Assembly (NCBI RefSeq): GCF_011777495.1
Contig: NZ_JAATJS010000001.1
Coordinates: 558,001-622,000 of the forward strand
Origin: Microvirga terricola
GTDB lineage: Bacteria > Pseudomonadota > Alphaproteobacteria > Rhizobiales > Beijerinckiaceae
DNA: 64,000 nucleotides
Direction of reading: 5' to 3'
In this document: piece by piece, positions 18,832-27,100 of the stretch
Position numbering within the stretch: the first letter of the stretch is position 1
How the letters are laid out: each line of letters begins with the position of its first letter
The notes under the pieces: model-generated
Seen by the model: the letters and a program-made list of their open reading frames with translations, nothing else
Databases searched by the model: none
Told to the model about the DNA's origin: nothing
Program-made: the position numbers and the translations under genes

Positions 18832-20021
18832 GGCATGTCGGACGGGGCGTTCTCAGCAGCCTCGCGGTCGGTTGCGTCGCTGGTTGTTTCGCTTGGGGCC
18901 TGACCATGTCCGCCGACGCTTCCTCGCTCACGGGCAAGGCGCGCCTTGAACCTGTGCCCTTCTCGGCCCTGTCGGGCTGGGAACAGGATGATCACGCCGC
19001 GGCTTTCCAGGCCTTTTTGCTCTCTTGCCGCTCGCTTACCACGCAGGATCCGGCGCTTCGGCCCGCGCAAAAACCGAAAGCCGATTTGCTCAAAGTTTGC
19101 CGCAAGGCGCTCGATGCGGGGGCTTCCCTCACCCGGGACGAAGCCCGGCGGTTCTTCGACACCCATTTTCAGCCCTTTTCCGTCATCCCGGTCACGGGCG
19201 AGGGTTTTCTGACCGGTTATTACGAACCTGAATTCTGGGGCTCCCGGGAAAAGACGGCGATTTACTCCGTGCCGCTCCTCGCCCGCCCGGACGATCTCGT
19301 CACGATTGCACAAGGCGAAACCCTGCCGGGGTTGCAAGCGGGGCTTCAGGCCGCCCGTCGAACGCGCAACGGTTACGAGCCCTACTCCGACCGTGCTGCC
19401 ATCGAGGATGGAGCCCTAGGATCGAAAGCGAAGCCCCTCGTCTACCTGCGCGAGCCGGCAGAGGCTTTCATCATCCATGTGCAGGGTTCCACCCGTATCC
19501 GGCTGATCGACGGTTCCGTCATGCGCCTCGCCTATGCCGGGCGCAACGGCCACCCTTACACCTCTATCGGCAAGCTGTTGGTGGCGCAGGGGGTCATGGA
19601 TCTCGAATCCATGACACTCGAAAAGCTCATGGGCTGGCTGAAGGACAATCCCGAACCGGCCCGCGCGCTGATGCGCCAGAACCGCTCCTACATCTTCTTC
19701 CGCGAGGCGGATGAGCTGTCGCCGGAGCAGGGACCCATCGGCGGGGCGGGTATTCCGCTCGTTCCGGGCCGGAGTCTTGCGGTGGACCGCTCGCTCTGGG
19801 CCTATGGCCTGCCCTTCTGGCTCGACGGGCAATTGCCGCTCAGTCTCGACACCGCCGAGCCGCTGCAGCGGCTCATGATCGCGCAGGATACGGGTTCTGC
19901 CATTGTCGGCCCGGCGCGGGGCGACTTCTTTTTCGGCAGCGGCGAAGCGGCGGGAACGCGGGCGGGCCTGCTGCGCCACCCCACCCGCTTCGTGGTGCTC
20001 CAGCCCAAATCTCGCACATGA
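18828..20021 (+). CDS. mltA: MltA, lytic murein transglycosylase A
   Basis: MltA cleaves the MurNAc-GlcNAc bond of peptidoglycan to form 1,6-anhydromuramyl products. It has an N-terminal export signal (about residues 5-31, including VAGC that could act as a lipobox). The MltA domain motifs VTGEGFLTGYYEPEFWGSR, EAFIIHVQGSTRIRLIDG and YAGRNGHPYTSIGKLL follow. The C-terminal 3D domain has MIAQDTGSAIVGPARGDFFFG with the catalytic aspartate. ATG at 18828 overlaps the preceding stop codon. The anmK gene at the right end of this window would recycle the anhydromuropeptides that MltA makes. Confidence 0.94.
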   Translation: MRHVGRGVLSSLAVGCVAGCFAWGLTMSADASSLTGKARLEPVPFSALSGWEQDDHAAAFQAFLLSCRSLTTQDPALRPAQKPKADLLKVCRKALDAGASLTRDEARRFFDTHFQPFSVIPVTGEGFLTGYYEPEFWGSREKTAIYSVPLLARPDDLVTIAQGETLPGLQAGLQAARRTRNGYEPYSDRAAIEDGALGSKAKPLVYLREPAEAFIIHVQGSTRIRLIDGSVMRLAYAGRNGHPYTSIGKLLVAQGVMDLESMTLEKLMGWLKDNPEPARALMRQNRSYIFFREADELSPEQGPIGGAGIPLVPGRSLAVDRSLWAYGLPFWLDGQLPLSLDTAEPLQRLMIAQDTGSAIVGPARGDFFFGSGEAAGTRAGLLRHPTRFVVLQPKSRT

Positions 20022-20569
20022 CGAAGCGCCGCCGCCAGCTCTCGCCGGAGGAGCGTCGCCTCTGGGCCCATGTGGCACGCGAGGTCAAGCCGATGAAGGG
20101 CAGGACCCTGCCGCCGGAGCCCGAGCCGGAGGAAAAACCTGCCACCGCACCCGCTCCCGACATCGTATTGCCGTCCTCTCCGCCGCGCGCCGCGCCGGTC
20201 AAGCCCGCCATGCCGCCCCTCGCGCCTGTCGAGCGCAAGACGCTTCAGGCCCTGCGGCGTGGCACGAAGGCCGTGGACAGCGTCATCGACCTGCACGGTA
20301 TGCGCCAGAGCGAGGCTCATATGGCGCTCTTCGGCTTCCTTCACCGGGCGCAGACCTCGGGCCAGGGCATCGTCCTCGTCATCACCGGCAAGGGCGGCGT
20401 CTCCGCCTCCCCCTTCGATGAGCGCGGCGTGCTGCGCCGCATGGTGCCGCATTGGCTGCGTCTGCCGGAATTGCGCGCCGTGGTGATCGGCTTCGAGGAG
20501 GCCTCTCCCCAGCATGGCGGTTCCGGGGCACTCTATGTCCGGCTGCGCCGCCGGCGCGGCGCGGGATGA
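20018..20569 (+). CDS. Smr-domain protein
   Basis: A 183-residue protein with a basic N-terminus (KRRRQLSPEERRLW), a Pro-rich linker and a C-terminal Smr domain. The domain shows the DLHG motif in VDSVIDLHGMRQSEA and the TGKG motif in VLVITGKGGVS. Smr domains relate to the MutS2 C-terminus and bind or cut nucleic acids. The stand-alone proteobacterial forms have no settled role. It overlaps mltA (ATGA at 20018) and the XRE gene (ATGA at 20566). The order mltA-smr-XRE is common in Rhizobiales. Confidence 0.9.
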   Translation: MTKRRRQLSPEERRLWAHVAREVKPMKGRTLPPEPEPEEKPATAPAPDIVLPSSPPRAAPVKPAMPPLAPVERKTLQALRRGTKAVDSVIDLHGMRQSEAHMALFGFLHRAQTSGQGIVLVITGKGGVSASPFDERGVLRRMVPHWLRLPELRAVVIGFEEASPQHGGSGALYVRLRRRRGAG

Positions 20570-20952
20570 CTTTGATGACCCCCTTTGGCGAAAAGGTACG
20601 GCAGCTTCGCCGCGAGCGCGGATTGATGTTGAAGGACATGGCCGCGCATTTGGGTGTGTCGAGCGCCTATCTCTCGGCGCTCGAACGTGGCGACCGCGGC
20701 AAGCCGACCTGGACGATGATCCAGGGCGTGCTGCAATACTTCCACATCATCTGGGACGAGGCCGACGAGCTGACGCGCCTTGCCGATCTCTCCGATCCGC
20801 GCGTCAAGATCGATACGGCAGGCGCGGATGCCCGCGCGACCCTGCTCGCCAACCGCCTCGCCCGCGAAATCCGCAACCTGTCCGGCGACGATCTCGATAG
20901 GATTCTCTCCATCCTCGACGTGGCGCAGGAGCGGACGCGGCGGTCTGAGTAA
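20566..20952 (+). CDS. XRE-family helix-turn-helix regulator
   Basis: The 128-residue protein starts MTLMTPFGEKVRQLRRERGLMLKDMAAHLGVSSAYLSALERGDRG-type, a Cro/C1 helix-turn-helix filling residues 8-65. A longer C-terminal helical part ends SILDVAQERTRRSE. It closes the timA-mltA-smr unit, with its start overlapping the smr stop. Targets are unknown; autoregulation of the operon or control of envelope genes is possible but not shown. A longer frame starting at 20452 would lie inside smr and was rejected. Confidence 0.88.
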   Translation: MTLMTPFGEKVRQLRRERGLMLKDMAAHLGVSSAYLSALERGDRGKPTWTMIQGVLQYFHIIWDEADELTRLADLSDPRVKIDTAGADARATLLANRLAREIRNLSGDDLDRILSILDVAQERTRRSE

Positions 20953-21020
20953 GAGACGGCACCTTGACCGCCCGCGCGGCGGATGCGAAAGCGCCCCTTT
21001 GTTTCAAAACCCGGTTTCCC

Positions 21021-22022
21021 ATGTCCCAGAATCGCATCGACGTGCTCACGCTCGGCAACGCCATCGTTGACGTGCTCGCCCATACGGATGAAGCCTTCCT
21101 CGTCGCCAAGAAGGTGCACAAGGGCGCCATGCAGCTCATCGATGAGGCGCGGGCCGAGGAGCTTTATGGCGACATGGGCCAGGCCACCATCGTCTCCGGC
21201 GGCTCGGCGGCGAACACCGCGGCCGGCGTCGCCTCGCTCGGCGTGAAGGCAGGCTTCATCGGCAAGGTGAAGAACGACGAGACCGGCCGTCTCTTCGCGC
21301 ACGATCTGAAAAACATCGACGTGCATTACGACGTGGCCTTCGCCGAGGACGGCCCCGCCACCGCGCGCAGCTTCATTCTGGTGACGCCGGACGGCGAGCG
21401 CACCATGAACACCTATCTCGGCGCGTGCCAGAACCTTACGCCCGACGACATCAACGAAGCGACCATCCGCGCGTCTTCCATCGTCTATCTCGAGGGTTAT
21501 CTCTGGGATCCGCCGGCGGCAAAGGAAGCTTTCCGCAAGGCGGTGAAGGTCGCCCACCAGGCCGGCAACAAGGTCGCGCTCACGCTCTCCGACGCCTTCT
21601 GCGTCGACCGTTATCGTGACGAGTTTCTGGGCCTCATGCGCGACGGCAGCCTCGACATTCTCTTCGCCAATATCCATGAATTGCAGAGCCTCTACGGCAC
21701 ATCCGATCCGGACAGCGCGCTCGCCGCGCTCCGCGACGAGAAGCTCTTGGGCGTCGTGACCCGCTCGGCGGATGGTGCGATGGTCGTGAGCCGCGGCGAA
21801 ACCCGCGCGGTCAAGGCGTTCCCCGTCGACCGGGTGATCGATACGACCGGCGCGGGCGATCTTTTCGCCGCCGGATTCCTTGCCGGTCTCACGCAGGAAC
21901 TCGACCTCGTCGAATGCGCCCGCCTCGGCGGCCTCGCGGCCGCAGAGATCATCAGCCATCTCGGCGCGCGGCCGCAGGCCGATCTGCGCGATCTCGCGCG
22001 ACAGGAAGGTCTTTTGCCTTAA
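21021..22022 (+). CDS. PfkB-family sugar/nucleoside kinase, adenosine kinase-like
   Basis: A 333-residue ribokinase-fold enzyme. The N-terminus MSQNRIDVLTLGNAIVDVLA and the substrate region IVSGGSAANTAAGVASLG match alphaproteobacterial adenosine kinases. The anion hole and catalytic aspartate lie in DRVIDTTGAGDLFAAGFLAGL near the C-terminus. It probably phosphorylates adenosine to AMP in purine salvage, though other PfkB substrates cannot be excluded. ATG at 21021 is chosen; an in-frame TTG at 20964 would add 19 residues with no family support. It is followed by a dispersed repeat, then tsaB. Confidence 0.88.
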   Translation: MSQNRIDVLTLGNAIVDVLAHTDEAFLVAKKVHKGAMQLIDEARAEELYGDMGQATIVSGGSAANTAAGVASLGVKAGFIGKVKNDETGRLFAHDLKNIDVHYDVAFAEDGPATARSFILVTPDGERTMNTYLGACQNLTPDDINEATIRASSIVYLEGYLWDPPAAKEAFRKAVKVAHQAGNKVALTLSDAFCVDRYRDEFLGLMRDGSLDILFANIHELQSLYGTSDPDSALAALRDEKLLGVVTRSADGAMVVSRGETRAVKAFPVDRVIDTTGAGDLFAAGFLAGLTQELDLVECARLGGLAAAEIISHLGARPQADLRDLARQEGLLP

Positions 22023-22024
22023 GC

Positions 22025-22117
22025 CCGGTTTCCACTTGTTCTGATCATGTTTCGGGTTTTCTTGGCCGCATGATCCGGGCGAACAACCGGTTTCCACTTA
22101 TTCTGATCATGCTCTAA
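22025..22117 (+). repeat. Dispersed 53-bp repeat with an adjacent half copy
   Basis: A full 53-bp copy lies at 22065-22117, bounded by GCATGATC and GATCATGC inverted ends. A half copy (ccggtttccacttgttctgatcatg type) lies just upstream at 22025-22049. The same 53-bp unit occurs inverted at 46308-46360 with three mismatches. It sits between the PfkB kinase and tsaB. This is a rhizobial extragenic palindromic repeat type. Confidence 0.85.
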
Positions 22118-22143
22118 GAAACAGGATCAGTCGGAGACGAAGT

Positions 22144-22827
22144 TTGCGCGTCCTTGCCATCGATACCGCCCTCGGCGCCTGCTCGGCCTGCATTTTCCAG
22201 GTGGGCGAAACCGAGCCGCTGGCCAGCGAATCCATCGCCATGGAGCGCGGCCACGCCGAGGCTTTGCTGCCGCTGCTCGACCGGCTCTCCTCGAAGGTCG
22301 AGGGCGGGTTCGACAGCCTTGGCCGTGTGGCGGTGACGGTGGGGCCCGGCAGCTATACGGGGCTTCGCGTCGGCATCTCGGCCGCGCGCGGCATCGGCCT
22401 GGCGCTCGGCATTCCGGTCATCGGCGTTGCAACGCTCTCGGCCTATCTCGCGCCGCTCATGGCCGGCAACCAGCGCGGGCTTTTTACCGCCGCCATTGAT
22501 GCCAAGCATGGGCACATGTACATCCAGGCCATCGCGTTCGGCGGGCGCACCATCATTCCGCCGAGCCTGATGAATTATCGCGATGCTTTGCGCCTTCTCG
22601 GCTCCGGTCCGCTCCTGATTACCGGATCGGCGGCGCCGATCCTGGCGGCGGAGGCCCGCGCGAACGGCATCGAGGCCATCGTCAGCGACACGCCGCACGC
22701 TCCCGACATCGCCTGGGTCGCGCGACTCGGCGCCATTGCCGACCCGGCGCAGGCCCTCCCAAAGCCGCTCTATCTGCGCGACCCTGATGCCAAGCCACAG
22801 GACGGCGCGCGAATCGCCCGGCGATGA
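22144..22827 (+). CDS. tsaB: TsaB, tRNA t6A37 synthesis subunit
   Basis: TsaB is the non-catalytic partner of TsaD in threonylcarbamoyl-adenosine-37 formation on ANN-decoding tRNAs. The start MRVLAIDTALGACSACIF and the motif VTVGPGSYTGLRVGISAARG are diagnostic. The length, 227 residues, is normal. Translation begins at TTG (22144), supported by GGAG seven bases upstream. The 3' end overlaps rimI by four bases (ATGA), the usual tsaB-rimI pairing. Confidence 0.95.
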   Translation: MRVLAIDTALGACSACIFQVGETEPLASESIAMERGHAEALLPLLDRLSSKVEGGFDSLGRVAVTVGPGSYTGLRVGISAARGIGLALGIPVIGVATLSAYLAPLMAGNQRGLFTAAIDAKHGHMYIQAIAFGGRTIIPPSLMNYRDALRLLGSGPLLITGSAAPILAAEARANGIEAIVSDTPHAPDIAWVARLGAIADPAQALPKPLYLRDPDAKPQDGARIARR

Positions 22828-23309
22828 GCCTTTTCGACCGGATCTTCCGCCCCGCAGGAGCGCGCATCGAGCCGGTCGGAACCGAAGCGGCGGCGCAGTT
22901 GGCGGCTATCCATGCCTCCGGTTTCGCGCGGCCGTGGAGCACACTCGAATTCGAACATTTGCTCGGCGAGCGCGGCGTGATCGGCGACGGGCTTTATCTC
23001 GGGCGGGAGAAGCGGCCGTCCGGCTTTGCCCTGTCGCGGATCGTGCTCGATGAGGCTGAGATTTTGACCATCGCCATTGCGCGCGAGGCGCGTGGTCGGG
23101 GGCATTCCCGTCCGCTTCTGACTCAGCATCTCGATGGGCTCTCGCGAAAAGGCGTCGCTAAGGTCCATCTGGAGGTCGAGGAGGGTAACACGCCCGCGCT
23201 CGCCCTCTATCGCCGCCTCGGCTTCAAGGAGGTTGGACGTCGGGCGGGTTATTATCTCAAGGCCGATGGAACGCGGGCTGCGGCGCTGACCATGGCGGTC
23301 GACCTATAG
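22824..23309 (+). CDS. rimI: RimI-like ribosomal protein N-acetyltransferase
   Basis: A 161-residue GNAT protein with the acetyl-CoA loop region IAIAREARGRGHSRPLL and the C-terminal NTPALALYRRLGFKEVGRRAGYYL typical of RimI. RimI acetylates the N-terminal alanine of ribosomal protein S18 in E. coli. The A motif here reads ARGRGHS rather than the common RGxGxG/A, a mild departure. It lies between tsaB and the Fur-family gene, a conserved alphaproteobacterial order. Confidence 0.9.
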   Translation: MSLFDRIFRPAGARIEPVGTEAAAQLAAIHASGFARPWSTLEFEHLLGERGVIGDGLYLGREKRPSGFALSRIVLDEAEILTIAIAREARGRGHSRPLLTQHLDGLSRKGVAKVHLEVEEGNTPALALYRRLGFKEVGRRAGYYLKADGTRAAALTMAVDL

Positions 23310-23351
23310 CCCCGCCTTGCTTCGTCCCCTATAAGCATCCGCGAGGAGTGG

Positions 23352-23813
23352 GTGACTTTGGCACTACGCAACACCAAACCGATCAAGCCGCGCCGGTCGG
23401 ATGCCATCGAGCGGGCCTGCCGCGAGAAGGGCCTGCGCATGACCGGCCAGCGCCGGGTTATCGCGCGTATTCTCGATGACGCGGCAGATCATCCGGATGT
23501 GGTGGAGCTGCATCGCCGCGCGGCGGCAGTGGACGAGCGCATCTCGCTGTCGACCGTCTATCGGACCGTGAAGCTTCTGGAGACGCAGGGCATCATCGAG
23601 CGGCTCGATTTCCGCGATGGCCGCTCGCGTTACGAGCAGGCCGCGCGCGAGCACCACGATCATCTGATCAATCTCGAAACCGGCGCGGTGATCGAATTCC
23701 AGTCGGACGAGATCGAAGCCTTGCAGAACGAGATCGCCAAAAGGCTCGGCTACAAGGTCGTCTATCACCGGCTCGAGCTTTATGCGGTGCCGCTCGCGAA
23801 GGATGAAACGTGA
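23352..23813 (+). CDS. Fur/Mur-family metal-responsive repressor
   Basis: A 153-residue Fur-superfamily protein. The winged helix includes MTGQRRVIARILDD and ISLSTVYRTVKLLETQGIIERLDF; the metal site includes the His-rich REHHDHLI motif. In Rhizobiales the orthologue at this locus often responds to manganese (Mur) rather than iron, but the sequence alone does not decide. No C-terminal CxxC zinc pair is visible. It starts with GTG at 23352 and overlaps plsC through GTGA at 23810. Confidence 0.92.
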   Translation: MTLALRNTKPIKPRRSDAIERACREKGLRMTGQRRVIARILDDAADHPDVVELHRRAAAVDERISLSTVYRTVKLLETQGIIERLDFRDGRSRYEQAAREHHDHLINLETGAVIEFQSDEIEALQNEIAKRLGYKVVYHRLELYAVPLAKDET

Positions 23814-24577
23814 AGCGGCTCTGCATCGGATTGAAGCTGTTCATTCTGGCCCTTTGCAGCGCATTCCTCATTCCGCTGCAGATGCTGGCGATGCGTTTCG
23901 GTTGGTCCGTGATGCACGTCGCGCCGATGTGGTTTCATCGCATCTTCTTGAAGCTTTTCAGCGTGCGCGTGATCGAGAAGGGCACGCCGCCGGGCGAGGA
24001 TGCGACGCTCGTTCTCGCCAACCACGTCTCCTGGCTCGACATTCCGGTTATCGGCTCGGTTCATCCTCTCTCCTTCATCGCGAAGTCGGAGGTGGAGACC
24101 TGGCCCGTCGTCGGCCTTTTCGCAAAACTCCAGCGCTCGGTCTTCATCGAACGGCAGCGCAGGAAGGCGACGGCGGAAGTCCGCCACGCGCTCGCCCATC
24201 GCCTCGTGAAGGGCGAAGTGATGGTGCTTTTCGCCGAGGGCACGACGGGCGACGGCAACCGACTTCTGCCCTTCCGCACGTCCCTCGTCGGCGCGGCACA
24301 GACGGCGCTGATGGATGATAGCGTCGAGCGCGTTTATCTCCAGCCGCTCGCGATCTCCTACACCCGCCGCAACGGCCTGCCGGTGACCCGCCGCGAGCGC
24401 CCCTTCATCGCGTGGTATGGCGACATGGAGCTGGCGCCTCATCTCAATTTCTTTCTCAACGACGGTCCCATCGACGCGGTCGTGACCTGGGGCGAACCGG
24501 TTGTCTTCACCGGCGATCGCAAACAGGCGACAGCGGCGGCGGAGGCCGAGATTCGCCGGGCGCTGCAAGTGGCGTGA
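23810..24577 (+). CDS. plsC: PlsC, 1-acyl-sn-glycerol-3-phosphate acyltransferase
   Basis: PlsC makes phosphatidic acid, the precursor of membrane phospholipids. The 255-residue protein has an N-terminal membrane helix (about residues 7-28). The acyltransferase motif HxxxxD appears in LANHVSWLDIPVIG, and the substrate motif in VMVLFAEGTTGDGNRLLPFRTS. An OlsA-type acyltransferase for ornithine lipids has the same motifs and is an alternative. GTG start at 23810 overlaps the Fur-family stop. The conserved next gene, miaB, is here displaced by a foreign-looking gene. Confidence 0.92.
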   Translation: MKRLCIGLKLFILALCSAFLIPLQMLAMRFGWSVMHVAPMWFHRIFLKLFSVRVIEKGTPPGEDATLVLANHVSWLDIPVIGSVHPLSFIAKSEVETWPVVGLFAKLQRSVFIERQRRKATAEVRHALAHRLVKGEVMVLFAEGTTGDGNRLLPFRTSLVGAAQTALMDDSVERVYLQPLAISYTRRNGLPVTRRERPFIAWYGDMELAPHLNFFLNDGPIDAVVTWGEPVVFTGDRKQATAAAEAEIRRALQVA

Positions 24578-24727
24578 AGTGGTGTGCGGGCCGAATCGAT
24601 TCCCGCGCTAGCGCAAAAGGAAGCTAGGCTTTAGGCTTTGACTGCTTCGGCGCGGCTTGGCAGCGAGCATTCGCTTCACGCCGCCCCGCTATCTCGAGTC
24701 AGTTCCTTGTCTTGATCGGTAACAGCT

Positions 24728-25552
24728 ATGCCGTATGTCCAACGCAACCATAAGGGCCAGATAGTTGGACTATATGCGCTTCCCCAGCCGCAGCCAAACG
24801 GCACCTGCCTCACCGAGCCCGATCCGCTACCTGACGATGACCCTGAAGTACTTGCGTTTCGTGCCACTCACCCGGTGCCGACAGTCGAACCGCTAACGTT
24901 CGAAGAGATGCAGCGGTTGAATCAAAGGTACGAGAAAGTCAATAAGGAGCACGAGGAAATTAGGGACGGGATGCTGGCTACCTTTATGGTGTGGTCAGAT
25001 CTTGAGAATGCCCTTTGCGCTCTTTTTTACGCACTTCTGAACCAGCGAAACAGCCACGTTGCCCATGCAATTTACTTTGCAATCGCAAGCCTCGACGGGC
25101 GGCTGAAAGTCGTCGATGTTGCTTTTGCGCGTACCGCAAAAGAGCAGCCTAATCTAAGGCCCCTCGTTCCATTTTGGAAAACAACCCTCGGCGCAATTAG
25201 TCGCCTCAAAGAGGCAAGAAATTCTATCGCCCACGGTGCTCCAATCACCGTCGTCGTGAACAACAGACCTCACGCTAGGTTAGCGTCTCCTTTCCTGGAT
25301 GTTCAGCGCTTTGAAGAGAGAATGGACAAGAGGCAACTGCCGGGGTTGTCCGCCAACGATCTCCGCGGCACGGCCAAGGCCGCTCGCGAAAGGGCGGACA
25401 CAGTAGATGAGCTGAACAGAGCTGTTATAGCGATGTGGGATGGCGACGACGCCACATTACAACAAACACTTGCCCGATTAGCTGCGGGTCAGCGAAAAAA
25501 GGGCCATGAGCAAGAAGGCGCGAGCCCTTTCGAGCCTTCAGACCCGCCTTGA
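24728..25552 (+). CDS. Orphan accessory protein with a HEPN-like RxxxxH motif
   Basis: A 274-residue protein of unknown function inserted between plsC and miaB, genes normally adjacent. The first 45 residues (MPYVQRNHKGQIVGLYALPQPQ, then DDDPEVLAF) look like a small module seen at the start of phage-tail-like and hypothetical proteins. The middle is helical and contains ARNSIAHGAP near residue 164, an R-x4-H motif with the N-x-x-A-H-G context common in HEPN domains, which are often RNases in defence or toxin modules. Codon use is visibly more AT-rich than its neighbours. No antitoxin or nucleotidyltransferase partner is adjacent. The Shine-Dalgarno is weak. RNase activity is inference only. 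Confidence 0.65.
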   Translation: MPYVQRNHKGQIVGLYALPQPQPNGTCLTEPDPLPDDDPEVLAFRATHPVPTVEPLTFEEMQRLNQRYEKVNKEHEEIRDGMLATFMVWSDLENALCALFYALLNQRNSHVAHAIYFAIASLDGRLKVVDVAFARTAKEQPNLRPLVPFWKTTLGAISRLKEARNSIAHGAPITVVVNNRPHARLASPFLDVQRFEERMDKRQLPGLSANDLRGTAKAARERADTVDELNRAVIAMWDGDDATLQQTLARLAAGQRKKGHEQEGASPFEPSDPP

Positions 25553-25727
25553 ACATCTCTGACGTAACGATTGAGCGAGCCTCGCCCCCTTAACCCTGTC
25601 ATTTGTGTCATCCCTCAGCGCGGGTCGCACCCGAGATGTCAAGGACAGCCAAAGCCCGCTATTCTCTTGCGCTCTCAAAAAGCGTAAGAACGCTTCATTC
25701 CAAACGATCAAGAAGCAGGCCGCGCGC

Positions 25728-27086
25728 GTGAAAAAAGTCTTCGTCAAATCCTATGGTTGCCAGATGAACGTCTATGACGCCGAGCGCATGACGGACATGT
25801 TGGCGGCCGAGGGGTATAGCGAAACCAAGGCGATGGAGGAGGCGGATCTCGTCATCCTCAACACGTGCCACATTCGTGAGAAGGCCGCTGAAAAGGTCTA
25901 TTCCGAACTCGGCCGCGTACGCGAATTGAAGCAGGAGCGCGAGGCGCAAGGCCACGAGACCAAGATCGTGGTCGCGGGCTGCGTCGCGCAGGCCGAAGGC
26001 AAGGAGATCTTGCGCCGGCAATCGGCGGTCGACGTGGTCGTCGGCCCGCAAAATTATCACCACCTGCCCGACCTGTTGAAGCGCGCGAAATCCGAGCGTC
26101 CAGTCGACACCGAATTCCCCATCGAGGATAAGTTCGATCATCTGCCAAGGCTCGAGAAAAGCCGTATTCAGACGCGCGGTGTCACGGCGTTCCTCACCAT
26201 TCAGGAAGGCTGCGACAAGTTCTGCACCTTCTGTGTGGTGCCTTATACGCGCGGCGCGGAAGTCTCGCGGCCGGTCGCCAAGATTTTGGACGAGGCGATG
26301 CGCCTCGCCGATGCGGGCGTGCGCGAATTGACCCTCATCGGCCAGAACGTGAATGCCTATCACGGCGAAGGGCCGGACGGACAAACCTGGAGCCTGGGCC
26401 GCCTGCTGCGGCGTCTTGCGGAGGTGCCGGCCATCGCGCGATTGCGCTACACCACTAGTCATCCGCGTGACATGGATGACGAGCTAATTTTGGCGCATGG
26501 TGATTTGCCCGCGCTCATGCCTTACCTGCATCTGCCCGTGCAATCCGGCTCGGACCGGATTCTCGATGCCATGAACCGCAAGCACACGGGCGACGAATAT
26601 CGGCGTCTGATCGAGCGCATTCGCAAGGTGCAGCCGAACCTCGCGCTTTCTTCCGATTTCATCGTCGGCTTCCCCGGTGAGACGGACGCGGATTTCGAAG
26701 ACACGATGCGGCTTGTCGCCGATGTGGGCTTTGCGAGCTCCTTTTCGTTCAAATACAGCCCCCGCCCCGGCACGCCTGCGGCCGAGAGCGACGCGCAGCT
26801 TCCCGAAGAAGTGAAGTCCGAGCGGCTGGCGCGGCTGCAAAACCTGTTGGAAACCCAAAGACAGGCTTTCAATCACGGAACTGTCGGTCAGACTCTTGAC
26901 GTTCTCTTGGAGAAGCCGGGCCGTCACCCGGGCCAGATGGCGGGCAAGTCCCCCTATCTGCAGCCGGTGCAGTTCGAAACCGATGCCCACCGCATCGGCG
27001 AGATCGTGACGGTGCGGATCGTCCGGGCAGGCTCCAACAGCCTGTTCGGAGAGTTGATCGGGCCCGGCGACAAGGCTGCGGCCTAA
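25728..27086 (+). CDS. miaB: MiaB, tRNA-2-methylthio-N6-isopentenyladenosine synthase
   Basis: MiaB is a radical-SAM methylthiotransferase acting on i6A37 of tRNAs. The N-terminal UPF0004 domain carries the auxiliary cluster cysteines in [10 protein letters not shown] and LNTCHIR. The radical-SAM CxxxCxxC is in [18 protein letters not shown], and a C-terminal TRAM domain ends near [22 protein letters not shown] at 25728 gives 452 residues and the conserved [13 protein letters not shown] start. The frame is open upstream to 25605; a start within about 15 codons upstream cannot be excluded. A short gap leads to phoH. Confidence 0.95.
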   Translation: MKKVFVKSYGCQMNVYDAERMTDMLAAEGYSETKAMEEADLVILNTCHIREKAAEKVYSELGRVRELKQEREAQGHETKIVVAGCVAQAEGKEILRRQSAVDVVVGPQNYHHLPDLLKRAKSERPVDTEFPIEDKFDHLPRLEKSRIQTRGVTAFLTIQEGCDKFCTFCVVPYTRGAEVSRPVAKILDEAMRLADAGVRELTLIGQNVNAYHGEGPDGQTWSLGRLLRRLAEVPAIARLRYTTSHPRDMDDELILAHGDLPALMPYLHLPVQSGSDRILDAMNRKHTGDEYRRLIERIRKVQPNLALSSDFIVGFPGETDADFEDTMRLVADVGFASSFSFKYSPRPGTPAAESDAQLPEEVKSERLARLQNLLETQRQAFNHGTVGQTLDVLLEKPGRHPGQMAGKSPYLQPVQFETDAHRIGEIVTVRIVRAGSNSLFGELIGPGDKAAA

Positions 27087-27100
27087 CGAAGGAGAGGCAT

